Shown here piece by piece: positions 1 to 6,624 of a stretch of DNA of 17,328 nucleotides; the first letter of the stretch is position 1; every line of letters begins with the position of its first letter. The notes beneath the pieces were generated by a model. The model was not told the DNA's origin. It searched no databases and saw nothing but the letters and a program-made list of their open reading frames with translations. Made by a program: the position numbers and the translations under genes. Origin of the DNA: JBAUHN01 sp049680295 (lineage in GTDB: Bacteria; Pseudomonadota; Alphaproteobacteria; Rhodobacterales; Rhodobacteraceae); the NCBI GenBank assembly GCA_049680295.1, contig JBAUHN010000044.1, forward strand, positions 1 through 17,328, in the 5' to 3' direction.

Positions 1-202
1 GGGACAGCCAGTTCATCGTCCATTGCGCTTGCATTGCTGCGGGCATGAAACTCTCATCTCGGTTGCAGTATTTGCATTTGGCATTTGGGTGTCGCGAGAA
101 ACGAAAAAATGGTTATCAGACTTTTGGAATGCCGCCCTAGGTGAATTAGTCTCGATGTGATCTGACACCGCCCCCTTCCCAGCAAGCTGGAATGAGGGCG
201 GC
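1..202. other. Non-coding or rearranged sequence left of the IS remnant
   Basis: No convincing gene is seen here. A minus-strand frame continuing from the transposase remnant stays open to about position 13, but its residues match no family I know and are probably read-through of unrelated DNA. The stretch contains a GC-rich hairpin at 168-201 and a direct repeat TGGAATG (125-131 and 188-194). This fits a deletion or rearrangement junction of a degraded mobile element. Confidence 0.5.
168..201. repeat. Imperfect GC-rich inverted repeat (hairpin)
   Basis: Positions 168-183 and 186-201 are inverted copies with 13 of 16 positions pairing and a 2-base loop. The outer arms are CCGCCC and GGGCGG, the inner arms AGC and GCT. 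An additional inverted pair, TGCCGCCC (130-137) and GGGCGGCA (196-203), overlaps the right arm. The hairpin lies where transposase similarity ends, so it may be an IS end or a rearrangement scar. Confidence 0.5.
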
Positions 203-477
203 ACATCACCCTCGTATGCTTCTGATATTGTGGCTAGAATACGCGCCCAATGGCCCGCGCGCCGCCAACGGTTGAACCGGTTCACACAAGTCGTATGCGG
301 CCCATATCGTGCGGCAATATCGGTCCAAGGCGCACCCGTGCGCAAACGTCAGAAGATCCCATTCAAGACCCGCCGATCGTCCACCCGTGGCTTGCCACTC
401 ACCTTGGTTGGCAACATCGGCTGGATCACCGACCATTCAAAACCCGTCAGATCAAAACGAGCCACAAACACCTCCAT
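203..477 (-). pseudogene. Decayed IS5-type transposase, N-terminal remnant
   Basis: Reading the minus strand from the ATG at 475-477 gives a typical IS5-family transposase N-terminus, with the sections LTGFEWSVIQPMLP, RVLNGIF and, after a stop, RLRTGAPWTDIA and NRFNRWRRAGHW. The frame is interrupted by TGA at 349-351, exactly where relatives carry Trp (GIFWRLRTGAPW), so one TGG-to-TGA change explains the break. After ISEAYEGDV near position 205 the similarity stops. The frame stays open to about 13, but the residues no longer resemble the transposase, and the DDE catalytic region is missing. The copy is therefore both nonsense-mutated and 3'-truncated and cannot move by itself. The family call rests on recognition of the N-terminal helix-turn-helix region. 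I could not identify the exact IS. Confidence 0.8.
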
Positions 478-540
478 TTTCGCATAGAAGTGACTCACAT
501 AATCTCAAGTCTGGGAATCTCGTTTATGGATATGTGACCT

Positions 541-553
541 GGGGTCAGGACCC
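541..553. other. Short palindrome at the fliI/IS junction, possible IS end
   Basis: GGGTC (542-546) and GACCC (549-553) form a 5-bp inverted repeat around AG, directly beside and touching the fliI stop codon (TAG on the minus strand, 553-555). It lies on the 5' side of the transposase remnant, where the terminal repeat of the element would be expected. No matching copy was found at the other side of the remnant, so assignment as an IS end is tentative. Confidence 0.3.
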
Positions 554-1905
554 TAAGACGCGGAATGTACGGGCCCTTTGAGCGGCTTCGCACGACGCAA
601 AATCAATTCCAGTTGAGAGAAACTGTGCGAAATGTCTTGCCGCTCTGGCTTTGCTATGAATGCGTCGAGTTCAGGCCAAAGTTGAATGGCCTGATCTATT
701 TCCGCGTCACTGCCTTGCGCGTAAAGACCCGCCCGGATCATCACCGCACTTCGGTCATAGGTTGCCAGCGCGCGCCGTGCTTGTGCGATCGTTGTATTCT
801 CAGGTTCCGTCGCCGCGGCAGGCAGGCTGCGCGAAACCGACCGCAAAACATCAATGGCCGGATACCTGCCGCGTTCAGCAATGGCGCGGTCGAGAACAAT
901 GTGACCGTCTAAAACACCGCGCAAAATGTCGGCAATCGGTTCGTCCATATCTGAGCCAGCAACCAAAACACTAAAGATTCCGGTGATGTCACCTTGCGCC
1001 GCCTGACCGGGGCCTGCGCGTTCACAAAGCGCCATAATCAAATGGGCAGTTGAAGGTGGATACCCACGCAAAACCGGCGCCTCGCCTGCTGCGACAGCCA
1101 CCTCTCGGTGTGCTTCGGCAAAACGCGTGATGGAATCGGCCAAAAATAAAACGGACTTGCCTTGATCGCGAAAATACTCGGCGACGGCCATGGCACTCCA
1201 GGCGCAACGTCGTCGGACAAGCGGCGACTGATCAGATGTAGCGCAGACGACGACGGCGCGTTTTAACCCTTCTGGTCCAAGGATATCCTCAATGAAATGA
1301 CGCAGCTCACGTCCACGTTCACCAATCATGGCAATAACCACAACATCGGCTTGCATATTTTGCGCAAACTGACCCAGCAAGCTGGATTTGCCGACCCCGG
1401 ATCCCGCAAAAAGCCCAACCCGCTGACCACGCACAATTGGCAGCATGGTGTTGGTAATGGTCATTCCGGTCTGCAATCTCCCGCCAAGTGCGCGTCTGGA
1501 CGCGGCGTCGGGTGGTGCCGCGCGAAGGCTCTGCGCGACAGGTCCGCGCGCAAGCGGCATATCGTCCAATGGCTGCCCAAAGGGATCAATTATGCGGCCA
1601 ATCCATGCGTCCGAGGGTGCGATCTCAATACTTGGTAAAAGAACGGCGCGATCTTGGAGTGCCACCCCGTCCGGCATGCCGTCGGGCAGCATGATGGTTG
1701 TGGTTCCGTCCAACTGCAAAACCTCACCCGACAGGGCCGGCCCGGATCGTTCTACCCGCACCAAGTCCCCGATTTTTGCGTGATCGGCCAGACCCATTAT
1801 ATGTATTGTCCCGGCTTCGACCCGAATGACACGCCCGACCGGATGTACCAGCCGCAAATCATTGATCTGTTTCATCACACTACGGGTGTCTGAAAATCCG
1901 GGCAT
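553..1905 (-). CDS. fliI: Flagellum-specific export ATPase FliI
   Basis: FliI is the cytoplasmic hexameric ATPase that helps unfold and deliver substrates to the flagellar type III export gate. It is related to F1-ATPase beta subunits. Counting from the longest frame (ATG at 1929, 458 residues), the Walker A loop GSGVGKSS is at 176-183, the GERGRE segment with the catalytic glutamate at 203-208, Walker B LFLAD at 261-265 and the family motif GYPPST at 289-294. The ATG at 1905 (450 residues) is preferred because AAAGGA (1911-1916) precedes it by 5 bases. The ATG at 1929 has no evident ribosome binding site and lies near a possible promoter. Length is normal for FliI. The gene stands alone on the minus strand, without an adjacent fliH or fliJ, and its stop codon touches a degraded IS element. 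Confidence 0.95.
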   Translation of the reverse strand: MPGFSDTRSVMKQINDLRLVHPVGRVIRVEAGTIHIMGLADHAKIGDLVRVERSGPALSGEVLQLDGTTTIMLPDGMPDGVALQDRAVLLPSIEIAPSDAWIGRIIDPFGQPLDDMPLARGPVAQSLRAAPPDAASRRALGGRLQTGMTITNTMLPIVRGQRVGLFAGSGVGKSSLLGQFAQNMQADVVVIAMIGERGRELRHFIEDILGPEGLKRAVVVCATSDQSPLVRRRCAWSAMAVAEYFRDQGKSVLFLADSITRFAEAHREVAVAAGEAPVLRGYPPSTAHLIMALCERAGPGQAAQGDITGIFSVLVAGSDMDEPIADILRGVLDGHIVLDRAIAERGRYPAIDVLRSVSRSLPAAATEPENTTIAQARRALATYDRSAVMIRAGLYAQGSDAEIDQAIQLWPELDAFIAKPERQDISHSFSQLELILRRAKPLKGPVHSAS

Positions 1906-1910
1906 GAGCA

Positions 1911-1916
1911 TCCTTT
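1911..1916 (-). promoter_or_regulatory. Ribosome binding site favouring the internal fliI start
   Basis: On the minus strand this reads AAAGGA, 5 bases before the ATG at 1903-1905. The upstream ATG at 1927-1929 has no comparable purine-rich sequence in the preceding 15 bases. This is the reason for shortening fliI by 8 residues. Confidence 0.5.
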
Positions 1917-1951
1917 CTGGTGTCTGCATACGTTTTCTAAAGGAATCACCG

Positions 1952-1966
1952 TTAAGCCTTGGTTGA
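1952..1966. promoter_or_regulatory. CtrA-like box in the fliI/flgB divergent region
   Basis: The sequence is TTAA, seven bases, TTGA, which is one mismatch from the known CtrA consensus TTAA-N7-TTAA. It lies between the divergent fliI and flgB starts. Reading toward fliI, a TTTAGA (-10-like, 1936-1941) follows after 10 bases, so the box would sit near -35 of a fliI promoter. In the flgB direction I see no good -10. CtrA control of flagellar genes is established in Caulobacter and in Rhodobacterales; binding here is inferred. Confidence 0.5.
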
Positions 1967-1974
1967 AATTGGTC

Positions 1975-1981
1975 GAGGGAG
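1975..1981 (+). promoter_or_regulatory. Ribosome binding site fixing the flgB GTG start
   Basis: GAGGGAG lies 8 bases before GTG 1990. It supports this start over the in-frame TTG at 1963, which would itself lie upstream of the ribosome binding site. Confidence 0.6.
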
Positions 1982-1989
1982 AAGCCCCG

Positions 1990-2379
1990 GTGTTCGAAAA
2001 TCTGGATATTTTCAGGATGTCACATGCCATGGCTGTGCATGCCGGACAAAAACAGGCCGTATCGGCCCAGAATGTCGCGAACGCGGATACGCCTGGCTAC
2101 CGGGCGCAGGATCTGCCCGCATTCAAAGAAACCTATCAGGCGACGCCAGCGGCCCCGTCGATGCTGCGCGCAACACGTGCCCGTCACCTGAACGCAAGTG
2201 TCACAGGGCAGCAATTTGTTGCCATCGACGACAAGCAATCCCCAAGCGCCCCAAACGGCAATTCGGTGTCTTTGGAAACGGAAATGCTCAGGTCAGCCGC
2301 CGCAAAAAGCCAGCATGACCGGGCGCTTGCGATCTATAAGGCGTCGCTGAGCATTTTGCGCACAACCATAGGCAGATAG
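1990..2379 (+). CDS. flgB: Flagellar proximal rod protein FlgB
   Basis: FlgB is a proximal rod subunit exported through the MS ring to start the axial structure. The product is 129 residues, about the usual size. The segment NVANADTPGYRA near the N-terminus is the conserved rod/hook family motif, and the C-terminal heptad-like helix (AIYKASLSILRTTIGR) is the matching coiled-coil half. The GTG at 1990 is chosen because GAGGGAG (1975-1981) precedes it by 8 bases and because the protein then begins FENLDIFRMSHAMA, like alphaproteobacterial FlgB. A TTG at 1963 would add nine atypical residues and would place the start codon inside the CtrA-like box. It is the first gene of the plus-strand rod operon; flgC follows 12 bases downstream. 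Confidence 0.93.
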   Translation: MFENLDIFRMSHAMAVHAGQKQAVSAQNVANADTPGYRAQDLPAFKETYQATPAAPSMLRATRARHLNASVTGQQFVAIDDKQSPSAPNGNSVSLETEMLRSAAAKSQHDRALAIYKASLSILRTTIGR

Positions 2380-2391
2380 CAGGAGGCTGGC

Positions 2392-2784
2392 ATGAGCGAA
2401 TTTTCCACATCTTTAGGTGTTTCCGCCAGCGGACTTAAGGCGCAGGCAACCCGATTGCGGCATCTGTCCGAGAATATCTCGAACGCGGATACGCCGGGAT
2501 ACCGTCGAAAAACGGTTTCATTTGAAACAGTGTTCAATCCTTACCACCAAGGCGCTGCGGTTGAAACCGGCACCGTGAACCTTGATCAAACCGAGCTTGA
2601 GAGGACCTTTGACCCATCGCATCCGCTCGCTGATGAAACCGGGCATTTCGAAGGATCAAATGTCGATTTGCTGATCGAGTTGGCCGACGCCCGAGAAGCG
2701 CAACGCAGTTATGAGGCGAATTTGAAGATGTTCGAACAGACCAAGAAAATGTCGGCTGGATTGTTAGATCTGCTCCGAAAGTAA
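2392..2784 (+). CDS. flgC: Flagellar proximal rod protein FlgC
   Basis: FlgC forms the proximal rod together with FlgB and FlgF. The 130-residue product has the family N-terminal motif SENISNADTPGYRRK at about residues 24-38. Its C-terminal helix contains the characteristic LIELADAREAQRSYEANLKMFEQTK segment, written here as two parts: LIELADAREAQRSYE and ANLKMFEQTK. AGGAGG lies at the end of the flgB-flgC spacer, ideally placed before the ATG at 2392. Length and motifs are ordinary. It sits between flgB and fliE, the standard rod order in alphaproteobacteria, and is presumably co-transcribed with both. Confidence 0.95.
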   Translation: MSEFSTSLGVSASGLKAQATRLRHLSENISNADTPGYRRKTVSFETVFNPYHQGAAVETGTVNLDQTELERTFDPSHPLADETGHFEGSNVDLLIELADAREAQRSYEANLKMFEQTKKMSAGLLDLLRK

Positions 2785-2830
2785 CCCCCTTAGTCACTAC
2801 CTCCCAACCTGACCCAGAAAGAAATCCAGA

Positions 2831-3112
2831 ATGGATATGAACACAGTCTCCGCCGTTCAGAAATATGCGGCATCGCGTCCCGCCACGGAACCAGATACGT
2901 CCGCTGGCAACGCCTTTACCGGCATGGCGATGGATTTCGCGCAAACGCTTGCACGCAGTGAACAGACCGCAAAAGCCACGATGATTGGTGATGCTGACCC
3001 GCATGCTTTGGTGCAGGCGTTGGCACAGACAGAACTGGCGGTCGAGGCGGCTGTGACCGTGCGCAACAAAGTTGTCGAGGCTTATCAGGAAATCCTGAGG
3101 ATGCCGGTCTAA
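2831..3112 (+). CDS. fliE: Flagellar hook-basal body complex protein FliE
   Basis: FliE connects the MS ring (FliF) to the proximal rod and is an early substrate of the export apparatus. The 93-residue product matches the family in length. It has a variable, hydrophilic N-terminus and the conserved C-terminal part: FAQTLARSEQTAKATMIGD, then ALVQALAQTELAVEAAVTV and RNKVVEAYQEILRMPV. The ATG at 2831 follows an AAAGAAA-type purine stretch at some distance, so the ribosome binding site is weak. A 46-base spacer separates it from flgC, the largest gap within the front half of this operon; I see no hairpin in it. Only one base separates its stop from the fliQ start, so the two are probably translated together. 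Confidence 0.93.
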   Translation: MDMNTVSAVQKYAASRPATEPDTSAGNAFTGMAMDFAQTLARSEQTAKATMIGDADPHALVQALAQTELAVEAAVTVRNKVVEAYQEILRMPV

Positions 3113-3113
3113 C

Positions 3114-3383
3114 ATGCTCGAAGAGACGATATTTTTTGACACACTTCGGCAGGGGCTTTGGATTGCCGTTGTCATATCCATCCCCATTCTGACCGCAGCA
3201 TTGGTCACGGGTGTGTCAATCGGGCTGGTGCAGGCCCTGACGTCGATCCAGGAAATGACATTGACGTTCGTCCCTAAACTCGCGGCCATCGTGATCGTGT
3301 TTTGGATGTCCATGGGATTTATGACGCAAACCCTCGTGGCATTTTTTCAAGATCGCATCATCCCGCTGATCATCGGAGGCTAG
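3114..3383 (+). CDS. fliQ: Flagellar export gate protein FliQ
   Basis: FliQ is a small inner-membrane subunit of the FliP-FliQ-FliR export gate through which axial proteins pass. At 89 residues it has the family's usual length and two hydrophobic hairpin segments, about 15-37 and 50-75, separated by the conserved ALTSIQEMTLTFVPK stretch. It begins one base after fliE and its last codons contain GGAGG (3375-3379), which serves flgF. Its partner fliR lies in the minus-strand export block (8107-8877), and fliP is not in this window. A fliQ embedded between fliE and rod genes, away from fliP and fliR, is a typical alphaproteobacterial arrangement. Confidence 0.95.
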   Translation: MLEETIFFDTLRQGLWIAVVISIPILTAALVTGVSIGLVQALTSIQEMTLTFVPKLAAIVIVFWMSMGFMTQTLVAFFQDRIIPLIIGG

Positions 3384-3386
3384 AAT

Positions 3387-4097
3387 ATGGACAACGCAGG
3401 TTACACCACACTGACCCGACAATCCGGTCTGATGCGCGAAATGCAGATCGTTGCGAACAATATCGCCAATGCGGCGACGACCGGCTTTCGTCAGGAGGGG
3501 CTGATTTTTTCTGAATATGTCCAGCCGGTTGCCGGTCAGGCGTCCCTGTCCATGGCCCAGGGCAACGTCGGCAATACGTCGTATATTCAGGGTGCATTGA
3601 CACAAACCGGCGGCACATTCGATTTTGCGATTGAGGGCGATGGATTTTTTCTGATCGAAACCCCAAATGGAGAGCGGCTGACCCGTTCTGGCGCATTCAC
3701 GCCGAATGCCGACGGTGATCTGGTCACCTCCGACGGATACCGCGTTCTGGACGCCGGAGGTGCGCCGCTTTTTGCACCACCCGGGACTGACATTGGCGTA
3801 TCGCCCGATGGCACGCTCAGTGCGGACGGTGTGCCCGTTGGACAAATGGGACTGGTATCGCCAATTGATAGCGCGGGCATGATCCGCGAGGACGGCGTGA
3901 TGTTTCGCGCTGATGCGGGGTATGAACCCGCCGAAACCGCCAAGGTTCTGCAAGGGTTCGTCGAAGGTTCAAACGTCGATGCGATAAGCCAACTGGCCCG
4001 GATGATCGAAGTGCAGCGCGCCTATGAAATGGGCCAGAGTTTTCTCGAAGCCGAGGATGAACGGATACGCCAGGCTTTGAAATCCGTTTCCCAATAA
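3387..4097 (+). CDS. flgF: Flagellar rod protein FlgF
   Basis: FlgF is a rod subunit exported to the periplasm. The 236-residue product has the rod/hook N-terminal helix with MQIVANNIANAATTGFRQ at about residues 18-35. A middle beta-rich domain contains AIEGDGFFLIETPNGERLTR, and the C-terminal motif VEGSNVDAISQLARMIEVQR is followed by AYEMGQ. Length is typical for FlgF and shorter than the adjacent FlgG, which helps separate the two. The start at 3387 has GGAGG (3375-3379) 7 bases upstream, lying within the end of fliQ, so the two genes are linked. Ordinary member, no defects seen. Confidence 0.93.
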   Translation: MDNAGYTTLTRQSGLMREMQIVANNIANAATTGFRQEGLIFSEYVQPVAGQASLSMAQGNVGNTSYIQGALTQTGGTFDFAIEGDGFFLIETPNGERLTRSGAFTPNADGDLVTSDGYRVLDAGGAPLFAPPGTDIGVSPDGTLSADGVPVGQMGLVSPIDSAGMIREDGVMFRADAGYEPAETAKVLQGFVEGSNVDAISQLARMIEVQRAYEMGQSFLEAEDERIRQALKSVSQ

Positions 4098-4131
4098 CAA
4101 CCGACAGTCACATTTATCACAGGAGGTCGCC

Positions 4132-4917
4132 ATGCGTGCCCTGAAAATTGCCGCCACCGGAATGAGCGCACAGCAAATGCGAGTGGAAACGATCTCAAAC
4201 AACCTCGCGAACATGAGCACCACAGGCTACAATGCGCGCCGGGCTGAGTTTGCGGATCTGCACTATCAACAAATGGCGCGCGCAGGCACTGTGAACGCCT
4301 CGGACGGCACGGTTTTGCCGACAGGTGTTCAACTGGGTCTTGGCGTGCGACCCGCCGCCGTCTCAATCCACTTGGCACAAGGGTCGCTTTCGGCAACCAA
4401 TGCCGATCTTGATGTGGCGATTGACGGAAAAGGCTATTTGGAAGTGACCTTGCCGTCCGGGCAGGCGGCCTTCACGCGCGATGGATCGCTAAAAAGGACC
4501 GGCGAAGGTTTGATTGTCACATCTGATGGCTATCCCGTCGCCCCCGAAATTGTCATTCCTGCCGACGCGCGCAGCATTTCGATCAACGCAGAGGGCGAGG
4601 TCTATGCCTATTTCGAAAATGCGGCCGACGCGCAGTTGCTTGGGCAATTCAACCTCTCTGGTTTTACAAATGCCAAGGGACTTGAGGCGCTGGGCAGCAA
4701 CCTGTTTGCCGAAACAGAAGCCTCTGGCCCGGCGCTGGTTTCCGTACCGGGCGAAGATGGCCTGGGGACCTTGCGGCAGGGATACCTGGAAGACAGCTCT
4801 GTCGACGCCGTGCGCGAGGTGACCGAATTGATCGAAGCGCAACGCGGTTACGAAATGAATGCCAAAGTTATCTCGGCGGCAGATCAGATGATGGGGGCGA
4901 CGACGCAAATCCGATGA
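4132..4917 (+). CDS. flgG: Flagellar distal rod protein FlgG
   Basis: FlgG builds the distal rod, the part that crosses the peptidoglycan and outer membrane within the P and L rings. The 261-residue product is the normal FlgG length. It begins MRALKIAATGMSAQQ, followed by ETISNNLANMSTTGYNARRA, the family signature. The middle domain has AIDGKGYLEVTLPSGQAAFT, and the C-terminus has LEDSSVDAVREVTELIEAQR then GYEMNAKVISAADQMM. A strong AGGAGG (4121-4126) lies 5 bases before the ATG. Its stop overlaps the flgA start as ATGA at 4914-4917, indicating translational coupling with flgA. Confidence 0.95.
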   Translation: MRALKIAATGMSAQQMRVETISNNLANMSTTGYNARRAEFADLHYQQMARAGTVNASDGTVLPTGVQLGLGVRPAAVSIHLAQGSLSATNADLDVAIDGKGYLEVTLPSGQAAFTRDGSLKRTGEGLIVTSDGYPVAPEIVIPADARSISINAEGEVYAYFENAADAQLLGQFNLSGFTNAKGLEALGSNLFAETEASGPALVSVPGEDGLGTLRQGYLEDSSVDAVREVTELIEAQRGYEMNAKVISAADQMMGATTQIR

Positions 4918-5336
4918 CCCGTTTTTTGTCCATTGCAATTTTCTTGGCGAGTGCTGCAGCCGCCTTTGCCGATACCGTGGTGCCCAGCAGGACCATTCGG
5001 GCCAACACGATTATTTCTGACAGGGATGTGAAAATTGTCGCGGGTATCTCTGCAGATGGTTTTGAACGCATCACCGATGTCATCGGGCAAGAGGCGCGTG
5101 TGGCGCTTTACGCGGGGCGGCCGATCCGTGTGAATGACATTGGGCCGCCCGCATTGGTCGCGCGGAACCAGATTGTGCTGCTGCTTTTTTCGTCGATGGG
5201 CCTGAAAATTTCGACCGAAGGCCGCGCGTTGGAGCGCGGCGGCGTTGGCGATCTGGTCCGCATCATGAATCTGTCGTCGCGCAGCACGCTTTTCGGGCAG
5301 GTGCAATCCGACGGGTCCGTCCTCGTTCATCAATAG
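4914..5336 (+). CDS. flgA: P-ring assembly chaperone FlgA (short, SAF domain)
   Basis: FlgA is a periplasmic chaperone needed for assembly of the FlgI P ring around the rod. The 140-residue product has a signal peptide (hydrophobic residues 4-18, cleavage likely after AFA at 19). A single SAF-type domain follows, recognisable from VVPSRTIRANTIISDRDVKI and GQEARVALYAGRPIRVNDIG, and then a C-terminal section with VGDLVRIMNLSSRSTLFGQV. Enterobacterial FlgA is about 220 residues with an additional N-terminal domain, which is absent here; the short form is common in Rhodobacterales. It overlaps flgG by 4 bases. The ring protein gene flgI is not in the window. Confidence 0.88.
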   Translation: MTRFLSIAIFLASAAAAFADTVVPSRTIRANTIISDRDVKIVAGISADGFERITDVIGQEARVALYAGRPIRVNDIGPPALVARNQIVLLLFSSMGLKISTEGRALERGGVGDLVRIMNLSSRSTLFGQVQSDGSVLVHQ

Positions 5337-5350
5337 AAAAAGAGATCGCA

Positions 5351-6082
5351 ATGAAGACTACATTTTTGTCCGCAGTGGCAATTGCCGCGGTGGTGTCTGC
5401 CTGCGGGCGCAGCGACCATTTGGGAAAAGAACCCTCATTTTCCTCGCCCATGGGATCGGTACAACACAATGCGATGATGTCGCCGGGATTGCCTACACGA
5501 CTGGAACAATCGGGCGCCTTGGATCAGGCATCGCTTTGGTCAGGCGCTCGGCAATCGCTTTTGGGCGACCGACGCGCCTTGCGGCGCGGTGACATTATGA
5601 CCGTCGTGATCGAGATCGACGAAAAAGCCGAGATTTCAAATGCTACCGACAGATCACGGTCCGGCTCTGAAAGTCTGGGCGTTCCGGGATTGTTCGGATT
5701 GCCGCAGCGTCTTGATGAAAAATTGCCTGATGGGGCATCCTCGGCAAACGCGGTTGAGATTAACTCAAACAGCAGCGCGTCCGGCGATGGTTCGGTCAAG
5801 CGCAAGGAAAAACTGACCCTACGGGTGGCCGCTACAATTGTTGACGTGTTGCCAAACGGGGTTCTTTCGATCGAGGGATCACAGGAGTTGCGGGTGAATT
5901 TTGAATTGCGCGAACTCTTGGTGACGGGCTACGTCCGCCCGGAAGATATCTCGCGCCAGAACGAAATTACATACGACAAAATTGCCTCGGCGCGCGTGTC
6001 CTACGGTGGGCGAGGCCAAATTTCTGATGTTCAACAGCCCCGGATCGGACAGCAAGTGTTGGACGCTATCCTTCCTTTCTAA
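5351..6082 (+). CDS. flgH: Flagellar L-ring lipoprotein FlgH
   Basis: FlgH is the outer-membrane lipoprotein that forms the L ring, the bushing around the distal rod. The 243-residue product has a lipoprotein signal ending VVSAC, with lipidation expected on Cys18. The conserved middle part includes SLLGDRRALRRGDIMTVVIE and EISNATDRSRS. The family C-terminus is clear: ITYDKIASARVSYGGRGQIS followed by DVQQPRIGQQVLDAILPF. It lies 14 bases after flgA and 11 bases before a FliL-type gene, all on the same strand. AGAGA upstream of the ATG gives a modest ribosome binding site. Length is typical. Confidence 0.95.
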   Translation: MKTTFLSAVAIAAVVSACGRSDHLGKEPSFSSPMGSVQHNAMMSPGLPTRLEQSGALDQASLWSGARQSLLGDRRALRRGDIMTVVIEIDEKAEISNATDRSRSGSESLGVPGLFGLPQRLDEKLPDGASSANAVEINSNSSASGDGSVKRKEKLTLRVAATIVDVLPNGVLSIEGSQELRVNFELRELLVTGYVRPEDISRQNEITYDKIASARVSYGGRGQISDVQQPRIGQQVLDAILPF

Positions 6083-6093
6083 GTGAGTGCGAC

Positions 6094-6624
6094 ATGAAAA
6101 AACTTCTGCCACTGGTTCTAATTTTGATCGGTTCCGGAGCAGGCATCGGCGCCGGGTTATTTCTGCGCCCCGCGCCAGTTTCCAACCCAGAACACATGAG
6201 CGACGCGTCGGGCGACACGCACCTGCAAGCAGACGCGCCCCACGCAGATTCTGAAAAAAGGAAATCCGCGGACGGTGAAGGCCCGGCAACAGACGAATCG
6301 TTCGAATATGCCAAGCTGGCCAATCAATTTGTCATCCCGGTCGTTTACAACAAACGCATCGGGGCACTTGTCGTCGTGAAGCTGAGTTTGGAAACGGTTG
6401 TCGGCAAGTCGGATTTGGTCTTGTCCAAAGAGCCCAAGTTACGCGACGCGTTCTTGCAGGTCATGTTTGATCACGCCAATATCGGCGGATTTGAAGGCGC
6501 TTTCACAGATGCCGGCACATTGGATATTCTGCGTCGCGGCCTTCGCGAGATTGCTCAGAAAATCATGGGTCCCGGTGTGGTAAACGATGTGCTTATTCTC
6601 GAGATCGCGCGACAAGATTACTGA
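6094..6624 (+). CDS. FliL-type flagellar basal body membrane protein (second copy)
   Basis: The 176-residue product has one N-terminal membrane segment (about 4-24), a polar linker rich in Asp, Glu, His and Pro (about 27-70), and a periplasmic domain at about 75-176. That domain shows a FliL-like pattern: IPVVYNKRIGALVVVKLSLE, the SKEPKLRDAFLQVM segment, and a C-terminal helix-strand ending GPGVVNDVLILEIARQDY. FliL proteins surround the stator and support torque. A second, different FliL is encoded at 16036-16521, so this is a paralogue or a distinct subfamily, which is why no symbol is given. It is the last gene of the rod operon and overlaps the convergent FliJ-like gene by 7 bases. Placement in the FliL family is by pattern only. 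Confidence 0.7.
   Translation: MKKLLPLVLILIGSGAGIGAGLFLRPAPVSNPEHMSDASGDTHLQADAPHADSEKRKSADGEGPATDESFEYAKLANQFVIPVVYNKRIGALVVVKLSLETVVGKSDLVLSKEPKLRDAFLQVMFDHANIGGFEGAFTDAGTLDILRRGLREIAQKIMGPGVVNDVLILEIARQDY

Noticed and set aside
206..436. Minus-strand frame of 76 codons over the transposase remnant
   Set aside because: It is the alternative frame of the IS5-type transposase; the correct frame is the one carrying the TGA at 349-351.
2534..3313. Long minus-strand frame of 259 codons
   Set aside because: It is antisense to flgC, fliE and fliQ, which have clear family motifs; its residues look like no family and it is a shadow frame.
3216..3953. Minus-strand frame of 245 codons
   Set aside because: Antisense to fliQ and flgF, no recognisable domain, no ribosome binding site; shadow.
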